18,348 nucleotides of DNA from NCBI GenBank assembly GCA_910587575.1, contig CAJULU010000064.1:1-18348 (forward strand). The letters run 5' to 3'. Source of the DNA: an uncultured Dorea sp. Lineage in GTDB: Bacteria > Bacillota > Clostridia > Lachnospirales > Lachnospiraceae. This document shows positions 8,383-15,549 of this stretch, one piece after another. The first letter of the stretch is position 1. Each line of letters starts with the position of its first letter. The translations under genes were made by a program, and so were the position numbers. The notes under the pieces were generated by a model. That model saw only the letters and a program-made list of their open reading frames with translations, did no database searches and had not been told where the DNA came from.

Positions 8383-8646
8383 TTGGCTAATATCAAATCT
8401 GCAAAGAAGAGAATCTTAGTGAACGAAACAAAAGCTGCCAGAAATAAGGCAATCAAGTCTAAGGTAAAGACTTATGTGAAGAAGGTTGAGACAGCCGTTG
8501 CGAACAAAGACGCACAGGCTGCGGCAGAAGCGCTGAAAGCTGCAACTGTTGAGATCAACAAGGCTGGAAGCAAGGGTGTTTATCACAAGAATACCTGTTC
8601 CAGAAAGATTTCCCGTCTGGCAAAGGCCGTGAACGGAATCGCTTAA
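8383..8646 (+). CDS. rpsT: 30S ribosomal protein S20
   Basis: Small-subunit primary binding protein that contacts 16S rRNA helices at the base of the 30S body. The 87-aa product is basic and almost entirely helical. It begins (M)ANIKSAKKRI and contains the typical KAARNKAIKSKVKTYVKK and GVYHKNTCSRKISRLAK segments; the length matches the family. The TTG start is chosen because of the perfect Shine-Dalgarno sequence 5 bases upstream. In E. coli the rpsT start is also UUG and takes part in S20 autocontrol. The gene is monocistronic: its own promoter at 8257, a structured leader, and an intrinsic terminator 30 bases after the stop. It is the only plus-strand gene in the window. Linkage to gpr and spoIIP is also seen in Bacillus, although here rpsT is divergent. 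Confidence 0.97.
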   Translation: MANIKSAKKRILVNETKAARNKAIKSKVKTYVKKVETAVANKDAQAAAEALKAATVEINKAGSKGVYHKNTCSRKISRLAKAVNGIA

Positions 8647-8676
8647 GGACAGCTGCTTGAGAACAATAGATAGGAT

Positions 8677-8708
8677 AAAACAGCCATACCGTCAGTGGCT
8701 GTTTTTTT
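8677..8708 (+). terminator. Intrinsic terminator of rpsT
   Basis: AACAGCCA (8679-8686) pairs with TGGCTGTT (8696-8703) around a 9-base loop, and the stem is extended by A/T pairs. Seven T residues follow at 8702-8708. A textbook Rho-independent terminator. Confidence 0.9.
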
Positions 8709-8738
8709 ATGCCCATTTGAAAGTTCAGATCAATTTCT

Positions 8739-8777
8739 AAAAAGCCATCCCAGGTTACACATCACTCCGGAATGGCT
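8739..8777 (-). terminator. Intrinsic terminator of the nitroreductase gene
   Basis: On the minus strand AGCCATTCC pairs with GGGATGGCT (9 bp, one G-T wobble) around a 17-base loop and is followed by a run of five T, 20 bases after the nitroreductase stop. It faces the rpsT terminator, so the convergent genes are insulated on both strands. Confidence 0.8.
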
Positions 8778-8796
8778 CTGTTACCTTCACCAAAGA

Positions 8797-9321
8797 TTAA
8801 AATCTCTCCCTATGAACCTTTTCCATCGGCAGTTCGTCCAGAGAATATGCAGCCGGATGTTCCTTCGTCATACCCAGCGACAGCATTGCCGCCACACCAT
8901 ACTGATCCGGTATCCCAAGCAGATCTCTGATGAACTCTTCCGTTGTCCTTCCGTCCGAGGCCTCCCGAAGCCTGCCCTGAACCCAGCAACTTCCAATTCC
9001 AAGGCAGTCTGCCATCAGATGCATGTTCGCCATCACCGCCGAACAGTCCTCTGTCCATACATCACTCTTCTTTGTATCACCAATTACAACAATGGCACAG
9101 TCTGCATGTTCAATCATGGCCGCCCCGGACGCCCGGCTCTTAGAAAGCTTCGCCAGAACTTCTTTATCACGAACCACGATAAATTCCCATGGCTTCAGAT
9201 TCTTCCCGGAGGCTGACAGAAGTCCTGCCTTCAGAATCTGCTCAACCTTATCTTCCGGAACCGTCTCTCCTGTGTAGACCCTTACGCTCCTTCTATTCCT
9301 CATGACTTCTAATAAATCCAA
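8797..9321 (-). CDS. Nitroreductase-family flavoprotein
   Basis: FMN-dependent, NAD(P)H-using oxidoreductase of the nitroreductase superfamily; natural substrate unknown. I place the start at TTG 9321 (174 aa). An AGGAAGAGGTG ribosome binding site lies 7 bases upstream, and the protein then starts LDLLEVMRNRRSVR, exactly where family members begin. FMN-binding features are RRSVR (10-14), the SASGKNLKPWEFIVV segment (37-51) and the C-terminal SLGMTKEHPA (148-157). The helix EDCSAVMANMHLMADCLGIG (91-110) is the dimer/FMN helix. It is a short, single-domain form without a ferredoxin extension. The upstream regulator ends 62 bases before it, and a promoter candidate overlaps that gene's end, so it may be read both from its own promoter and with the regulator. 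A convincing terminator follows. Confidence 0.88.
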   Translation of the reverse strand: MDLLEVMRNRRSVRVYTGETVPEDKVEQILKAGLLSASGKNLKPWEFIVVRDKEVLAKLSKSRASGAAMIEHADCAIVVIGDTKKSDVWTEDCSAVMANMHLMADCLGIGSCWVQGRLREASDGRTTEEFIRDLLGIPDQYGVAAMLSLGMTKEHPAAYSLDELPMEKVHRERF

Positions 9322-9328
9322 CTCAGAA

Positions 9329-9339
9329 CACCTCTTCCT
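9329..9339 (-). promoter_or_regulatory. Ribosome binding site deciding the nitroreductase TTG start
   Basis: AGGAAGAGGTG on the minus strand lies 7 bases before the TTG at 9321. A longer frame reaching further upstream (to 9390) would run through this site and the promoter candidate. Confidence 0.65.
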
Positions 9340-9357
9340 GTTTCTATGATTTTTCTT

Positions 9358-9387
9358 AGTATACACCAGACCGGACAGAACATTCAA
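9358..9387 (-). promoter_or_regulatory. Candidate promoter for the nitroreductase gene
   Basis: TTGAAT (9382-9387, overlapping the stop region of the upstream regulator gene) and TATACT (9358-9363) are 18 bases apart on the minus strand. The -10 box lies about 36 bases before the TTG start. Confidence 0.45.
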
Positions 9388-10439
9388 CACTTTCCTGCCC
9401 TTACGTGCTTCACCATGCCAAGTACGGTATCGTTCGCATTGACCGGTACAAGCTCCATATCGGGGTATTGATTCTGGAAGACCCGGAATACTTCGTCAGC
9501 AAATCCCTGCCCCATGAATTCAACTCCGTCAAAGTCGAACTCAACCTTCCGGAACTGCTCCAGGCGATACAGAATCCTTCGTGCCTGGGAACGTGCAATC
9601 GGCTCTCCATACTGGCACACTTCCTTAACTGGTATCATCGTCTGTACAAAACCCTCATCAACCGTTGCGTACATATCAAATACCTCCTTTGCTTTACGCT
9701 TTGTCTGATTCTCCAGCTTCATGACAACCATTGTTCCAATCTTCATCAGCCTTGTATAATATGCAATCAGATGGGACTCGGCCAGCTGCTGCCTGTCCCC
9801 GCACCCAAAGGAGTAGATTGCAGAATCAGACCAGATCACAAATTCTCTCATCATCCTGGAAGAAAAGAAAATCCCCTCTCCCGAATGGCAGGAACTGTCA
9901 CTGGTGAATTTTCCTTTATAAAGCTCCAGAATCGCATCCTCTGTGGTTGCCCTCTGCCCGGTTCTCTCACTCAGATGCTCCTTAATATTACGGAAAATTC
10001 CAATCCCGTCATCTATAATCGAAACTTCCGTATATAAAGAATCCTTCTTAATATGGCAGCCAATGACTTCCCCTCTTGCATGCTCAATCGCATTATTCAT
10101 AATCTCCGTAAATACATAGCCCCAGATTCTTTGCGATTCATCAGAAAGGTCTTTCAGAAACGGCAGAATATCCGTATAAAAAATCCTGTCCTCTGACAGC
10201 GCTTCCCCGCAGCTGTAATGAAACTCTTTCTCAGATACTCCCAGCGTATACCCTGTCTTCCTGTCTTTTTTCTCCTGCAGGATTCCGTCTTCCATACAGT
10301 CTCTGATATATCGCTTTACAGTGGTAACGGAAATTCCGAAATTCTCCACCGTCTTCTGCAGATATTCTGTATCGTCCGACCGGATCTTTTCTAACATATA
10401 ACGTTTGATACTCTCTCTTTTTTCTTCTTGAAATGACAT
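9384..10439 (-). CDS. Winged-helix / GHKL ATPase / STAS-like (DUF4325) fusion regulator
   Basis: A 351-aa soluble protein combining three modules. An N-terminal helix-turn-helix (about residues 25-60, with TVENFGISVTTVKRYI) comes first. A GHKL-type ATPase domain like that of anti-sigma kinases follows: N box FTEIMNNAIEH (110-120), G1 box IIDDGIG (141-147), G2-like SGEGIF (186-191). A C-terminal STAS-like DUF4325 domain (about 267-345) contains ARSQARRILYRLEQF and DFDGVEFMGQGFADEVFR. In partner-switching systems the kinase and STAS partner are usually separate proteins; here they are joined to a DNA-binding domain. No transmitter histidine or membrane span is seen. The ATG at 10439 is preferred over an upstream TTG because of GGAG/GGGAG just before it. 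It has its own promoter at 10498-10526. Target genes are unknown; the nitroreductase immediately downstream is one candidate. Domain calls are solid, function inferred. Confidence 0.85.
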   Translation of the reverse strand: MSFQEEKRESIKRYMLEKIRSDDTEYLQKTVENFGISVTTVKRYIRDCMEDGILQEKKDRKTGYTLGVSEKEFHYSCGEALSEDRIFYTDILPFLKDLSDESQRIWGYVFTEIMNNAIEHARGEVIGCHIKKDSLYTEVSIIDDGIGIFRNIKEHLSERTGQRATTEDAILELYKGKFTSDSSCHSGEGIFFSSRMMREFVIWSDSAIYSFGCGDRQQLAESHLIAYYTRLMKIGTMVVMKLENQTKRKAKEVFDMYATVDEGFVQTMIPVKEVCQYGEPIARSQARRILYRLEQFRKVEFDFDGVEFMGQGFADEVFRVFQNQYPDMELVPVNANDTVLGMVKHVRAGKC

Positions 10440-10497
10440 AGGCTCCCACTCCAAAACTATAAGCAGATAAAATTAAACTTTATTTTCTATATTTAAA

Positions 10498-10526
10498 ACT
10501 ATATCATCTTATTTCTCAAACTTCAA
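10498..10526 (-). promoter_or_regulatory. Promoter for the HTH-GHKL-STAS regulator
   Basis: TTGAAG (10521-10526) and TATAGT (10498-10503) are separated by exactly 17 bases on the minus strand. The 5' leader would be about 50 bases, very A/T-rich, with no strong hairpin. I see no intrinsic terminator after the lipase-like gene just upstream, so read-through is possible. Confidence 0.55.
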
Positions 10527-10553
10527 GTGCCTTTTTACAAAATCTTCCCGGCT

Positions 10554-11894
10554 TTAATATCCTCTCTCCTTGAGTCCGCTGACCAGTTCCACATAAAACT
10601 CCCGTACGTCAAAATCCCGGATGTTCTCTCTGTTCAGATCAATCACGTCTCCATGGGAAATCCCCCTCTTCCCTTTCGTCGTAAGAAAGGTATAATCTTC
10701 TCCCCAGCGAAAGGAAGTTTCCGCCACCAGTCCATCATTGGGGCCATCAAAATAACGGACAAGCTGATGAGAAAAATTCAAAGGAAATCTCCCACCCGAT
10801 GCCACATTCAGTCTGGACCCCACACTCTGGTAATATATTCCCGGCATATCAGGCACATTCCGGTTAAATGTCTCACAGGCAGAAGCCCTGAGATCCGTCA
10901 CTGCCGCAAGAAAATCCGGAGTCTCGTCCCCTAATTTTTTAAGCGCAGCATTGTAACCGTCCGCCACCTTATCTTTCGCTGCCTGGGGAATCTTATCCAG
11001 AAGATAATCTGCAAAAATACATCCTCTGTGTGGGGTATTGACCGTGGTCAGAGATGCGACCAGATCTCCGATTCCAAGGCGGCTGACTGCATATCTCGAA
11101 TCCAGTCCACCCTTGGAATGGGCGATAATATTAACCTTCCCACATCCGGTCTGTTCCACAATCTCCCTGATACGGGCCGCAAGCTCCTTTCCACTGTCTG
11201 CAACAGAGGCGGCCGACTGATGATTTCCATAAAAAATCTCTGCACCATGAGACTCCAGCTCTTTCGGGATCCTCCCCCAGTAATTAAAATATTTAAAATC
11301 CCTGAAAAACACGCCGTGTACCATCAGAATCGGATATCTGGTCTCACACAGTCTTTCGTCCTTAAGCTCCTGGGCCTGCATAATCTTCCCGCTTTCAAAT
11401 TCCCACTCATCCATTGCCATGCGGATGATCTTCACCAGCACAGCCAGATGGACAATGGGGATCCACCCGCAGAGAATCCCGATTGTCCTCCACTTAAAAC
11501 CAATCTGCGATGATGTCAGATAGACACGGATGATCCCGCACCAGAACACCGAGGCCTCCACCACTGTCACACAGAGCAGATTCAAAAACCATACCATCTT
11601 ATCCTCCGGAAACGCCGCCGGAATCATGATCAGCAGACCTGCCGCCGACACAGTCACAGACAACAGAAAATATACCAGAAGTTCACAACCGTCCGCACAG
11701 ACCCGAAGCCTCCTTCCCGGAATCTTCCGGTGGGAAAATGCCGGAACAATATTAAGAAAAACAACTCCGAACACCAGAAGCAGCATTAAAAAAATGCTTC
11801 CTTTCTCCGGAATAATCTGATAATGATACAGAAACGGAAGATTTGCTGCCAGAATCACTAAAATTGCACAGCCTGTCCGTCTTATGTACTTCAT
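10554..11894 (-). CDS. Membrane-anchored lipase/esterase-like alpha/beta hydrolase
   Basis: A 446-aa protein with an N-terminal membrane half and a C-terminal triacylglycerol-lipase-like hydrolase half. Four to five hydrophobic segments lie at about residues 8-25, 33-52, 71-93, 103-123 and 136-158. The hydrolase domain begins near 187 with YPILMVHG (187-194, oxyanion HG). The nucleophile elbow is IIAHSKGG (256-263, S260), using AHSxG as in Bacillus LipA. NTPHRG follows (286-291). The probable acid and base are D387 in GPNDGLV and H414 in ISHGDVID. The ATG at 11894 has GAGGTG 7 bases upstream. It lies 67 bases after signal peptidase I and no terminator lies between, so it is probably the last gene of the deaminase-lepB operon. 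A lipid or acyl ester substrate at the membrane is likely; the side of the membrane and the true substrate are not known. Confidence 0.82.
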   Translation of the reverse strand: MKYIRRTGCAILVILAANLPFLYHYQIIPEKGSIFLMLLLVFGVVFLNIVPAFSHRKIPGRRLRVCADGCELLVYFLLSVTVSAAGLLIMIPAAFPEDKMVWFLNLLCVTVVEASVFWCGIIRVYLTSSQIGFKWRTIGILCGWIPIVHLAVLVKIIRMAMDEWEFESGKIMQAQELKDERLCETRYPILMVHGVFFRDFKYFNYWGRIPKELESHGAEIFYGNHQSAASVADSGKELAARIREIVEQTGCGKVNIIAHSKGGLDSRYAVSRLGIGDLVASLTTVNTPHRGCIFADYLLDKIPQAAKDKVADGYNAALKKLGDETPDFLAAVTDLRASACETFNRNVPDMPGIYYQSVGSRLNVASGGRFPLNFSHQLVRYFDGPNDGLVAETSFRWGEDYTFLTTKGKRGISHGDVIDLNRENIRDFDVREFYVELVSGLKERGY

Positions 11895-11961
11895 TCAGTC
11901 TCACCTCTTCTTTTCCCAGACCGCCCGTGTCTTTAGTCTTCCTTCCCTGCCAGCACACAGG

Positions 11962-12507
11962 TCATTTTACCTTCCCCGGTCTCGGATAATACCGGAAGAC
12001 CGCCTTAGCCAGAATCTCTTCCTTTTTCACATAATGATTCTCCCAGTATCTGGAATCATGTGAATGATTCCGGTTATCCCCCATCACAAAATAGGAATCC
12101 TCCGGCACCTTAAAGGGACCGGAATTTCCCCGGGGAGCTTCTTTTAAGTAGATCTCCTTAAGGGGCGTCTCTGAGTCGTTCATATACACCCGGCCATCCA
12201 CAATCCGAAGTGTTTCTCCAGGCAGCCCGACCACCCTTTTGATAAAAACCTGAGACTCATCATCTGGAAAACGGAAAATAACCACGTCTCTCCGCTCCGG
12301 CCCATGGTACAGATACGACAGACGGGAACCGATAACCCGGTCTCCCGGCCGGATCGTATTCTCCATGGAGCCGGAAGGAATCGTTGCATTCACGATCAGC
12401 ACCTTACTGCAGAACAACGCAAGCAGAACCGGTATCACGATCATATGAAAACATTCTTTGAAAATTCTTTTCACCATATCCCCTGATAGTGACTGCTGCC
12501 GGTTCAT
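11962..12507 (-). CDS. lepB: Signal peptidase I (type I leader peptidase)
   Basis: Membrane serine protease that removes signal peptides from Sec- and Tat-exported proteins on the outer face of the membrane. The 181-aa product has one N-terminal membrane segment (about 22-40) and the Ser/Lys dyad. S47 lies in IPSGSMENTI (43-52) and K90 in FIKRVVGLPGE (88-98). Box E is GDNRNHSHDSR (143-153). This is the short Gram-positive SipS-like form with a single anchor. AAGGAG lies 9 bases before the ATG and overlaps the end of the deaminase gene, whose stop is 13 bases upstream, so the two are co-transcribed and probably translationally linked. Such genomes usually hold several signal peptidase paralogues. 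Confidence 0.95.
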   Translation of the reverse strand: MNRQQSLSGDMVKRIFKECFHMIVIPVLLALFCSKVLIVNATIPSGSMENTIRPGDRVIGSRLSYLYHGPERRDVVIFRFPDDESQVFIKRVVGLPGETLRIVDGRVYMNDSETPLKEIYLKEAPRGNSGPFKVPEDSYFVMGDNRNHSHDSRYWENHYVKKEEILAKAVFRYYPRPGKVK

Positions 12508-12520
12508 CTAAATCAACTCC

Positions 12521-13009
12521 TTAATATCCAAACACACCGTCAATAGATTCATCATCCGCCACCCAGTCCTCTACAAGAATCGTGCGGTATGTCTCCTTCG
12601 TATCACGGATATACATCTTCTTGATTCCTGCATTGATAATCAGCCGCTTGCACATCGAACAGCTGTTCGCATTTCTGATATAATCCCCTGTATCCACCTC
12701 TATTCCGATCAGATACATGGAACTGCCGATCATCTTGTCTCTTGAAGCACTGATGATCGCATTCGCCTCAGCATGGACACTGCGGCATAACTCATAGCGC
12801 TCCCCCCGCGGCACTCCCATCTTCTTACGGATGCACTCCCCGATATCCGTGCAGTTCTTCCGCCCTCTGGGCGCCCCTACATATCCGGTGGAAATCACCT
12901 CGTCATTTTTTACAATCACAGCACCATAATGTCTTCTGAGACAGGTACATCTCTGAGCCACCATTTCCGCCAGATCCAGGTAATAATTCGTCTTATCTCT
13001 TCGTTCCAT
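12521..13009 (-). CDS. dCMP deaminase / ComEB-family cytidine-type deaminase
   Basis: Zinc-dependent deaminase of the CMP/dCMP family that converts dCMP to dUMP, a precursor of dTMP. The 162-aa protein has the catalytic HAEAN (79-83; H79 zinc ligand, E81 proton shuttle) and SCSMCKRLIINAG (116-128; C117 and C120 zinc ligands). Upstream it has the substrate-site stretch STGYVGAPRGRKNC (40-53). The family usually has PCxxC; here Ser replaces that Pro. The ATG has GGAGG 5 bases upstream. It is the first gene of a unit with signal peptidase I and the lipase-like gene, driven by a promoter at 13051-13079. An alternative reading is a ComEB-like protein of unknown substrate. Confidence 0.93.
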   Translation of the reverse strand: MERRDKTNYYLDLAEMVAQRCTCLRRHYGAVIVKNDEVISTGYVGAPRGRKNCTDIGECIRKKMGVPRGERYELCRSVHAEANAIISASRDKMIGSSMYLIGIEVDTGDYIRNANSCSMCKRLIINAGIKKMYIRDTKETYRTILVEDWVADDESIDGVFGY

Positions 13010-13050
13010 CTGTTCCTCCCTTATTTATACCATGGGTTTCTTATATCCTT

Positions 13051-13079
13051 ATTATCCTCTAACAATCTGAAAATATCAA
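13051..13079 (-). promoter_or_regulatory. Promoter for the deaminase-lepB-lipase operon
   Basis: TTGATA (13074-13079) and GATAAT (13051-13056) are separated by 17 bases on the minus strand, about 40 bases before the deaminase ATG. They lie in the 88-base gap after the luxC-like gene. Confidence 0.55.
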
Positions 13080-13097
13080 GCGATTCCATAAAAACTG

Positions 13098-14372
13098 TCA
13101 GCAGTCTCTTTGAATTTCCACCACCTTACAGTAGCGCCGCAGCGGATACTCTCCATCGTGAGTTCCTCCTGCCGTCATAGAAGACATGCCGCCGGAACCG
13201 GTAATACGGACTACCCCGGCTCTGATGAGCTGCCGTTTCAGCGAAGCATAATCCTTTTCATGACAGAGCAGCCCTGCGGTCTGAAGATATCCCCGGTAAG
13301 GCTTTAAGACTTTCAGGATCTCCCTTTCAGGCAGCGGCTTCACCCAGACATTGCAGAACATATGGGACGGTTCCAGTATACGGTCATCTGCCAGAGTGAC
13401 GCTTACTCCTTTTCCGCGAAGAATCTTCCTTCCGGTTCCCAGCGTTTCCAGTTCCTCATTGTAAAGTTCAAGACCGGTTTTCCCCCGGATCTCCAGAGGC
13501 AGCGGTGGATATTTTTTTCTCTCTTCTTCCAGCAGCCCAAGAAAACGTATCCCGAATTTCCTCACCACATCCATATCCTCTGTATCCACAAAAATTCCCT
13601 GGCAGGAACTGCACAAAAGCTGATTCGTGATACAGATATGGCCTGCCAGTTTCCTCAGTTCTTCCGGAGAAATATCCGGAGCCGCATATGCAAAACTCAC
13701 TTTGTGCCCCCAGCTTATGATCTGCGTACAGGGATCCGCCATTTTCCGGACAGCACGGACAGCCTCATCTTTGCCCCAGACGACAATAGCATCCGCCATC
13801 CGCCCCAGACTTTGTATCTGCCCCGGAGCCGCAGAGGAAATCTGAAAGGCAATAATATAACGTGCAAGAGGCGGATGTATCTTCACCAGTTCTTTCAGCA
13901 GAAAAACAGACAGGCCGTCATCTCCCGACGGAAGTTTCAGAATATTGATATTTCCCACCATAAGCCCCTCTAACACACTGTAGAAGGGAAGTCCTTCTGC
14001 ATTTCCCGCAGCAATATGGAACAGAATCCCCAGAGGCACATAGTGCCTTTCCACAGACGGATTCCCGCCGCTTTGGCATTCCTCCAGATCTCCGATCTCC
14101 GTCTGATACTTCCGCCTTAGATTCTTCCGGCAGAAAAGCCGGACCGTCTCCTCAATCTGCCGCCTGTTCACCCGCCCCTGCTTCAGGACGGCACACAGTA
14201 TTCCATCATATACGCCTTCCCGGATCCGGTCTGAGAGAACTGCACATGCTTCGATTACCTCCGTAACCGTAATCTCCCCGCCGGCAATCGTCCGGATGCA
14301 ATAATCCGGAAGCGCCTTTTGCACGGACTTCCATTCTTTGTCCGGCAGAATTTTTCCGTCAAACAGAATCAT
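13098..14372 (-). CDS. LuxC-like acyl-CoA reductase
   Basis: A 424-aa member of the LuxC acyl-CoA reductase family (PF05893), related to aldehyde dehydrogenases. In luminous bacteria LuxC receives an acyl group from LuxE on a cysteine and reduces it with NADPH to an aldehyde. Visible landmarks are YVPLGILFHIAAGNAEG (111-127), the nucleotide-contact stretch LMVGNINILKLPS (137-149), the likely catalytic C254 in ITNQLLCSS (248-256), and GTHDGEYPL (403-411). The ATG at 14372 (MILFDGKIL) is preferred because AAGGAAGAGGG stands directly before it; this gives a 14-base overlap with the end of the luxE-like gene. An earlier ATG at 14396 has a weaker site. No luxA, luxB or luxD homologue is in the window. 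The aldehyde product and its use are unknown. Confidence 0.88.
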   Translation of the reverse strand: MILFDGKILPDKEWKSVQKALPDYCIRTIAGGEITVTEVIEACAVLSDRIREGVYDGILCAVLKQGRVNRRQIEETVRLFCRKNLRRKYQTEIGDLEECQSGGNPSVERHYVPLGILFHIAAGNAEGLPFYSVLEGLMVGNINILKLPSGDDGLSVFLLKELVKIHPPLARYIIAFQISSAAPGQIQSLGRMADAIVVWGKDEAVRAVRKMADPCTQIISWGHKVSFAYAAPDISPEELRKLAGHICITNQLLCSSCQGIFVDTEDMDVVRKFGIRFLGLLEEERKKYPPLPLEIRGKTGLELYNEELETLGTGRKILRGKGVSVTLADDRILEPSHMFCNVWVKPLPEREILKVLKPYRGYLQTAGLLCHEKDYASLKRQLIRAGVVRITGSGGMSSMTAGGTHDGEYPLRRYCKVVEIQRDC

Positions 14373-15549
14373 TTCCCTCTTCCTTCCCCCACACATCCCA
14401 TCCGTTTTCAGCCGCCACGGCCGCACAAGTCTTAATCCCCTTTACGCCTGTGCGTCCAAGGAGTTCCAGATACGGCGTCTGAATACCGCAGCCACATTCT
14501 GTTCCATCGTGCAGGATTCCCAGATCGTCTGTCAGAATACTTGTAACCGGCATACTGAAAAGCCCTGGCGAAATAAGGTTCACCAGTCCGGGCGTACCGT
14601 TTTTTACCGGTTCATAGGTTTCTACATCCCTTATTACGACTCTTGCATATACCGGCACATGGAAATGATGGTTCCGGCAGGCGCAGTACAGCGCCGGATG
14701 TTCTGCGGCCCCGAAAAACTCCAGGCATTTTTCTTCCGGAATTCCTAAAACGTCCCAGACCAGCCGGTACATGGTCTTTTTTTCCACCTGCCAGGATCCG
14801 TGTTGTTTCCAGCCTCCGCCAAATGCAATCAGCGATCCCTTTGGAAGGGACAGACGGATTCCTTCTTTCTTCATCTGTTCCAGAAGCAGAAAGGCATAAA
14901 ACGGAAAACCTGTGATTCTCACCGGAAACCGCTGACGGTCAAGTCTTATAAGCCGCTTTCTGACATTTTCTGACTGCAGGATATATTTCCCGTTCTCCCC
15001 CTGTATGATGTATTGTGCATCGCAGGATGCATTCCGGGTATAGGCAAGTGCATAAGTTCTTGACAACGCCGGTGTAAACCAGGTCTGTCCATATGCCGTT
15101 TTCATGACTGCCATCTTCTCATGCCGGCTGTACTCATATCCCAGTATAACATAATGGCTGGGGATCAATGAAAACAGCCGGTGCCTTTTTCCCAGGGTCA
15201 GAACCATCCCAAGAGCCGGCCACAGACTTTTCAAGTCATATCCAATCGTACTCTTATTCCCGCTGGTACCCGAAGACGTTGCCATAATCCGGATCTTTCT
15301 TTCCGGCACGGACAGCAACCGGTGGCGCTTAAGATATAACGTGGTCAGAAACGGCAGTTCCTGCGCAGATTCCAGGTTCTGAATCCTCTCCTTTGTAAAA
15401 CCCCGGGCCATCAGCAGTCTGCGGTACTCCTGGCAATGCTCGAAATGGAACAATGCATTTTCAATGATTTTCTGCAGAAACAATGTTTCCGTTCCCCGGA
15501 TATCATAAGGATCTCTTCTCCAGAATAAGTTCTCCAATCGTCTTCTCAC
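14359..15549 (-). CDS. LuxE-like acyl-protein synthetase
   Basis: A 396-aa member of the LuxE acyl-protein synthetase family (PF04443), an ATP-dependent ligase. LuxE activates a carboxylic acid as acyl-AMP and passes it, through a cysteine near its C-terminus, to LuxC. The adenylate-forming loop MATSSGTSGNKST lies at about 89-101. The conserved tail includes EFFGAAEHPALYC, then TSILTDDLGIL and ECGCG, where the cysteines are candidates for the acyl carrier site. The GTG at 15549 is chosen because AGGA lies 7 bases upstream; it overlaps the end of the kinase gene by 47 bases. A TTG at 15537 is an alternative. Coupled by overlap to the kinase upstream and to the luxC-like gene downstream, so the three products are probably made together. 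The substrate acid is not evident. Confidence 0.87.
   Translation of the reverse strand: MRRRLENLFWRRDPYDIRGTETLFLQKIIENALFHFEHCQEYRRLLMARGFTKERIQNLESAQELPFLTTLYLKRHRLLSVPERKIRIMATSSGTSGNKSTIGYDLKSLWPALGMVLTLGKRHRLFSLIPSHYVILGYEYSRHEKMAVMKTAYGQTWFTPALSRTYALAYTRNASCDAQYIIQGENGKYILQSENVRKRLIRLDRQRFPVRITGFPFYAFLLLEQMKKEGIRLSLPKGSLIAFGGGWKQHGSWQVEKKTMYRLVWDVLGIPEEKCLEFFGAAEHPALYCACRNHHFHVPVYARVVIRDVETYEPVKNGTPGLVNLISPGLFSMPVTSILTDDLGILHDGTECGCGIQTPYLELLGRTGVKGIKTCAAVAAENGWDVWGKEEGNDSV

Noticed and set aside
8226..8456. Open frame on the minus strand opposite the rpsT leader and 5' end
   Set aside because: It is antisense to a certain ribosomal protein gene and a strong promoter, has no ribosome binding site of note, and looks like no known protein.
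13091..13107. Possible terminator hairpin just after the luxC-like stop (ACTG/CAGT followed by T residues)
   Set aside because: The stem is only 4-5 bp, too weak to call a terminator without RNA data.
13098..15549. Bioluminescence operon
   Set aside because: LuxC and LuxE homologues are present but there is no luxA, luxB or luxD in the window, and related aldehyde-forming roles exist without light production.
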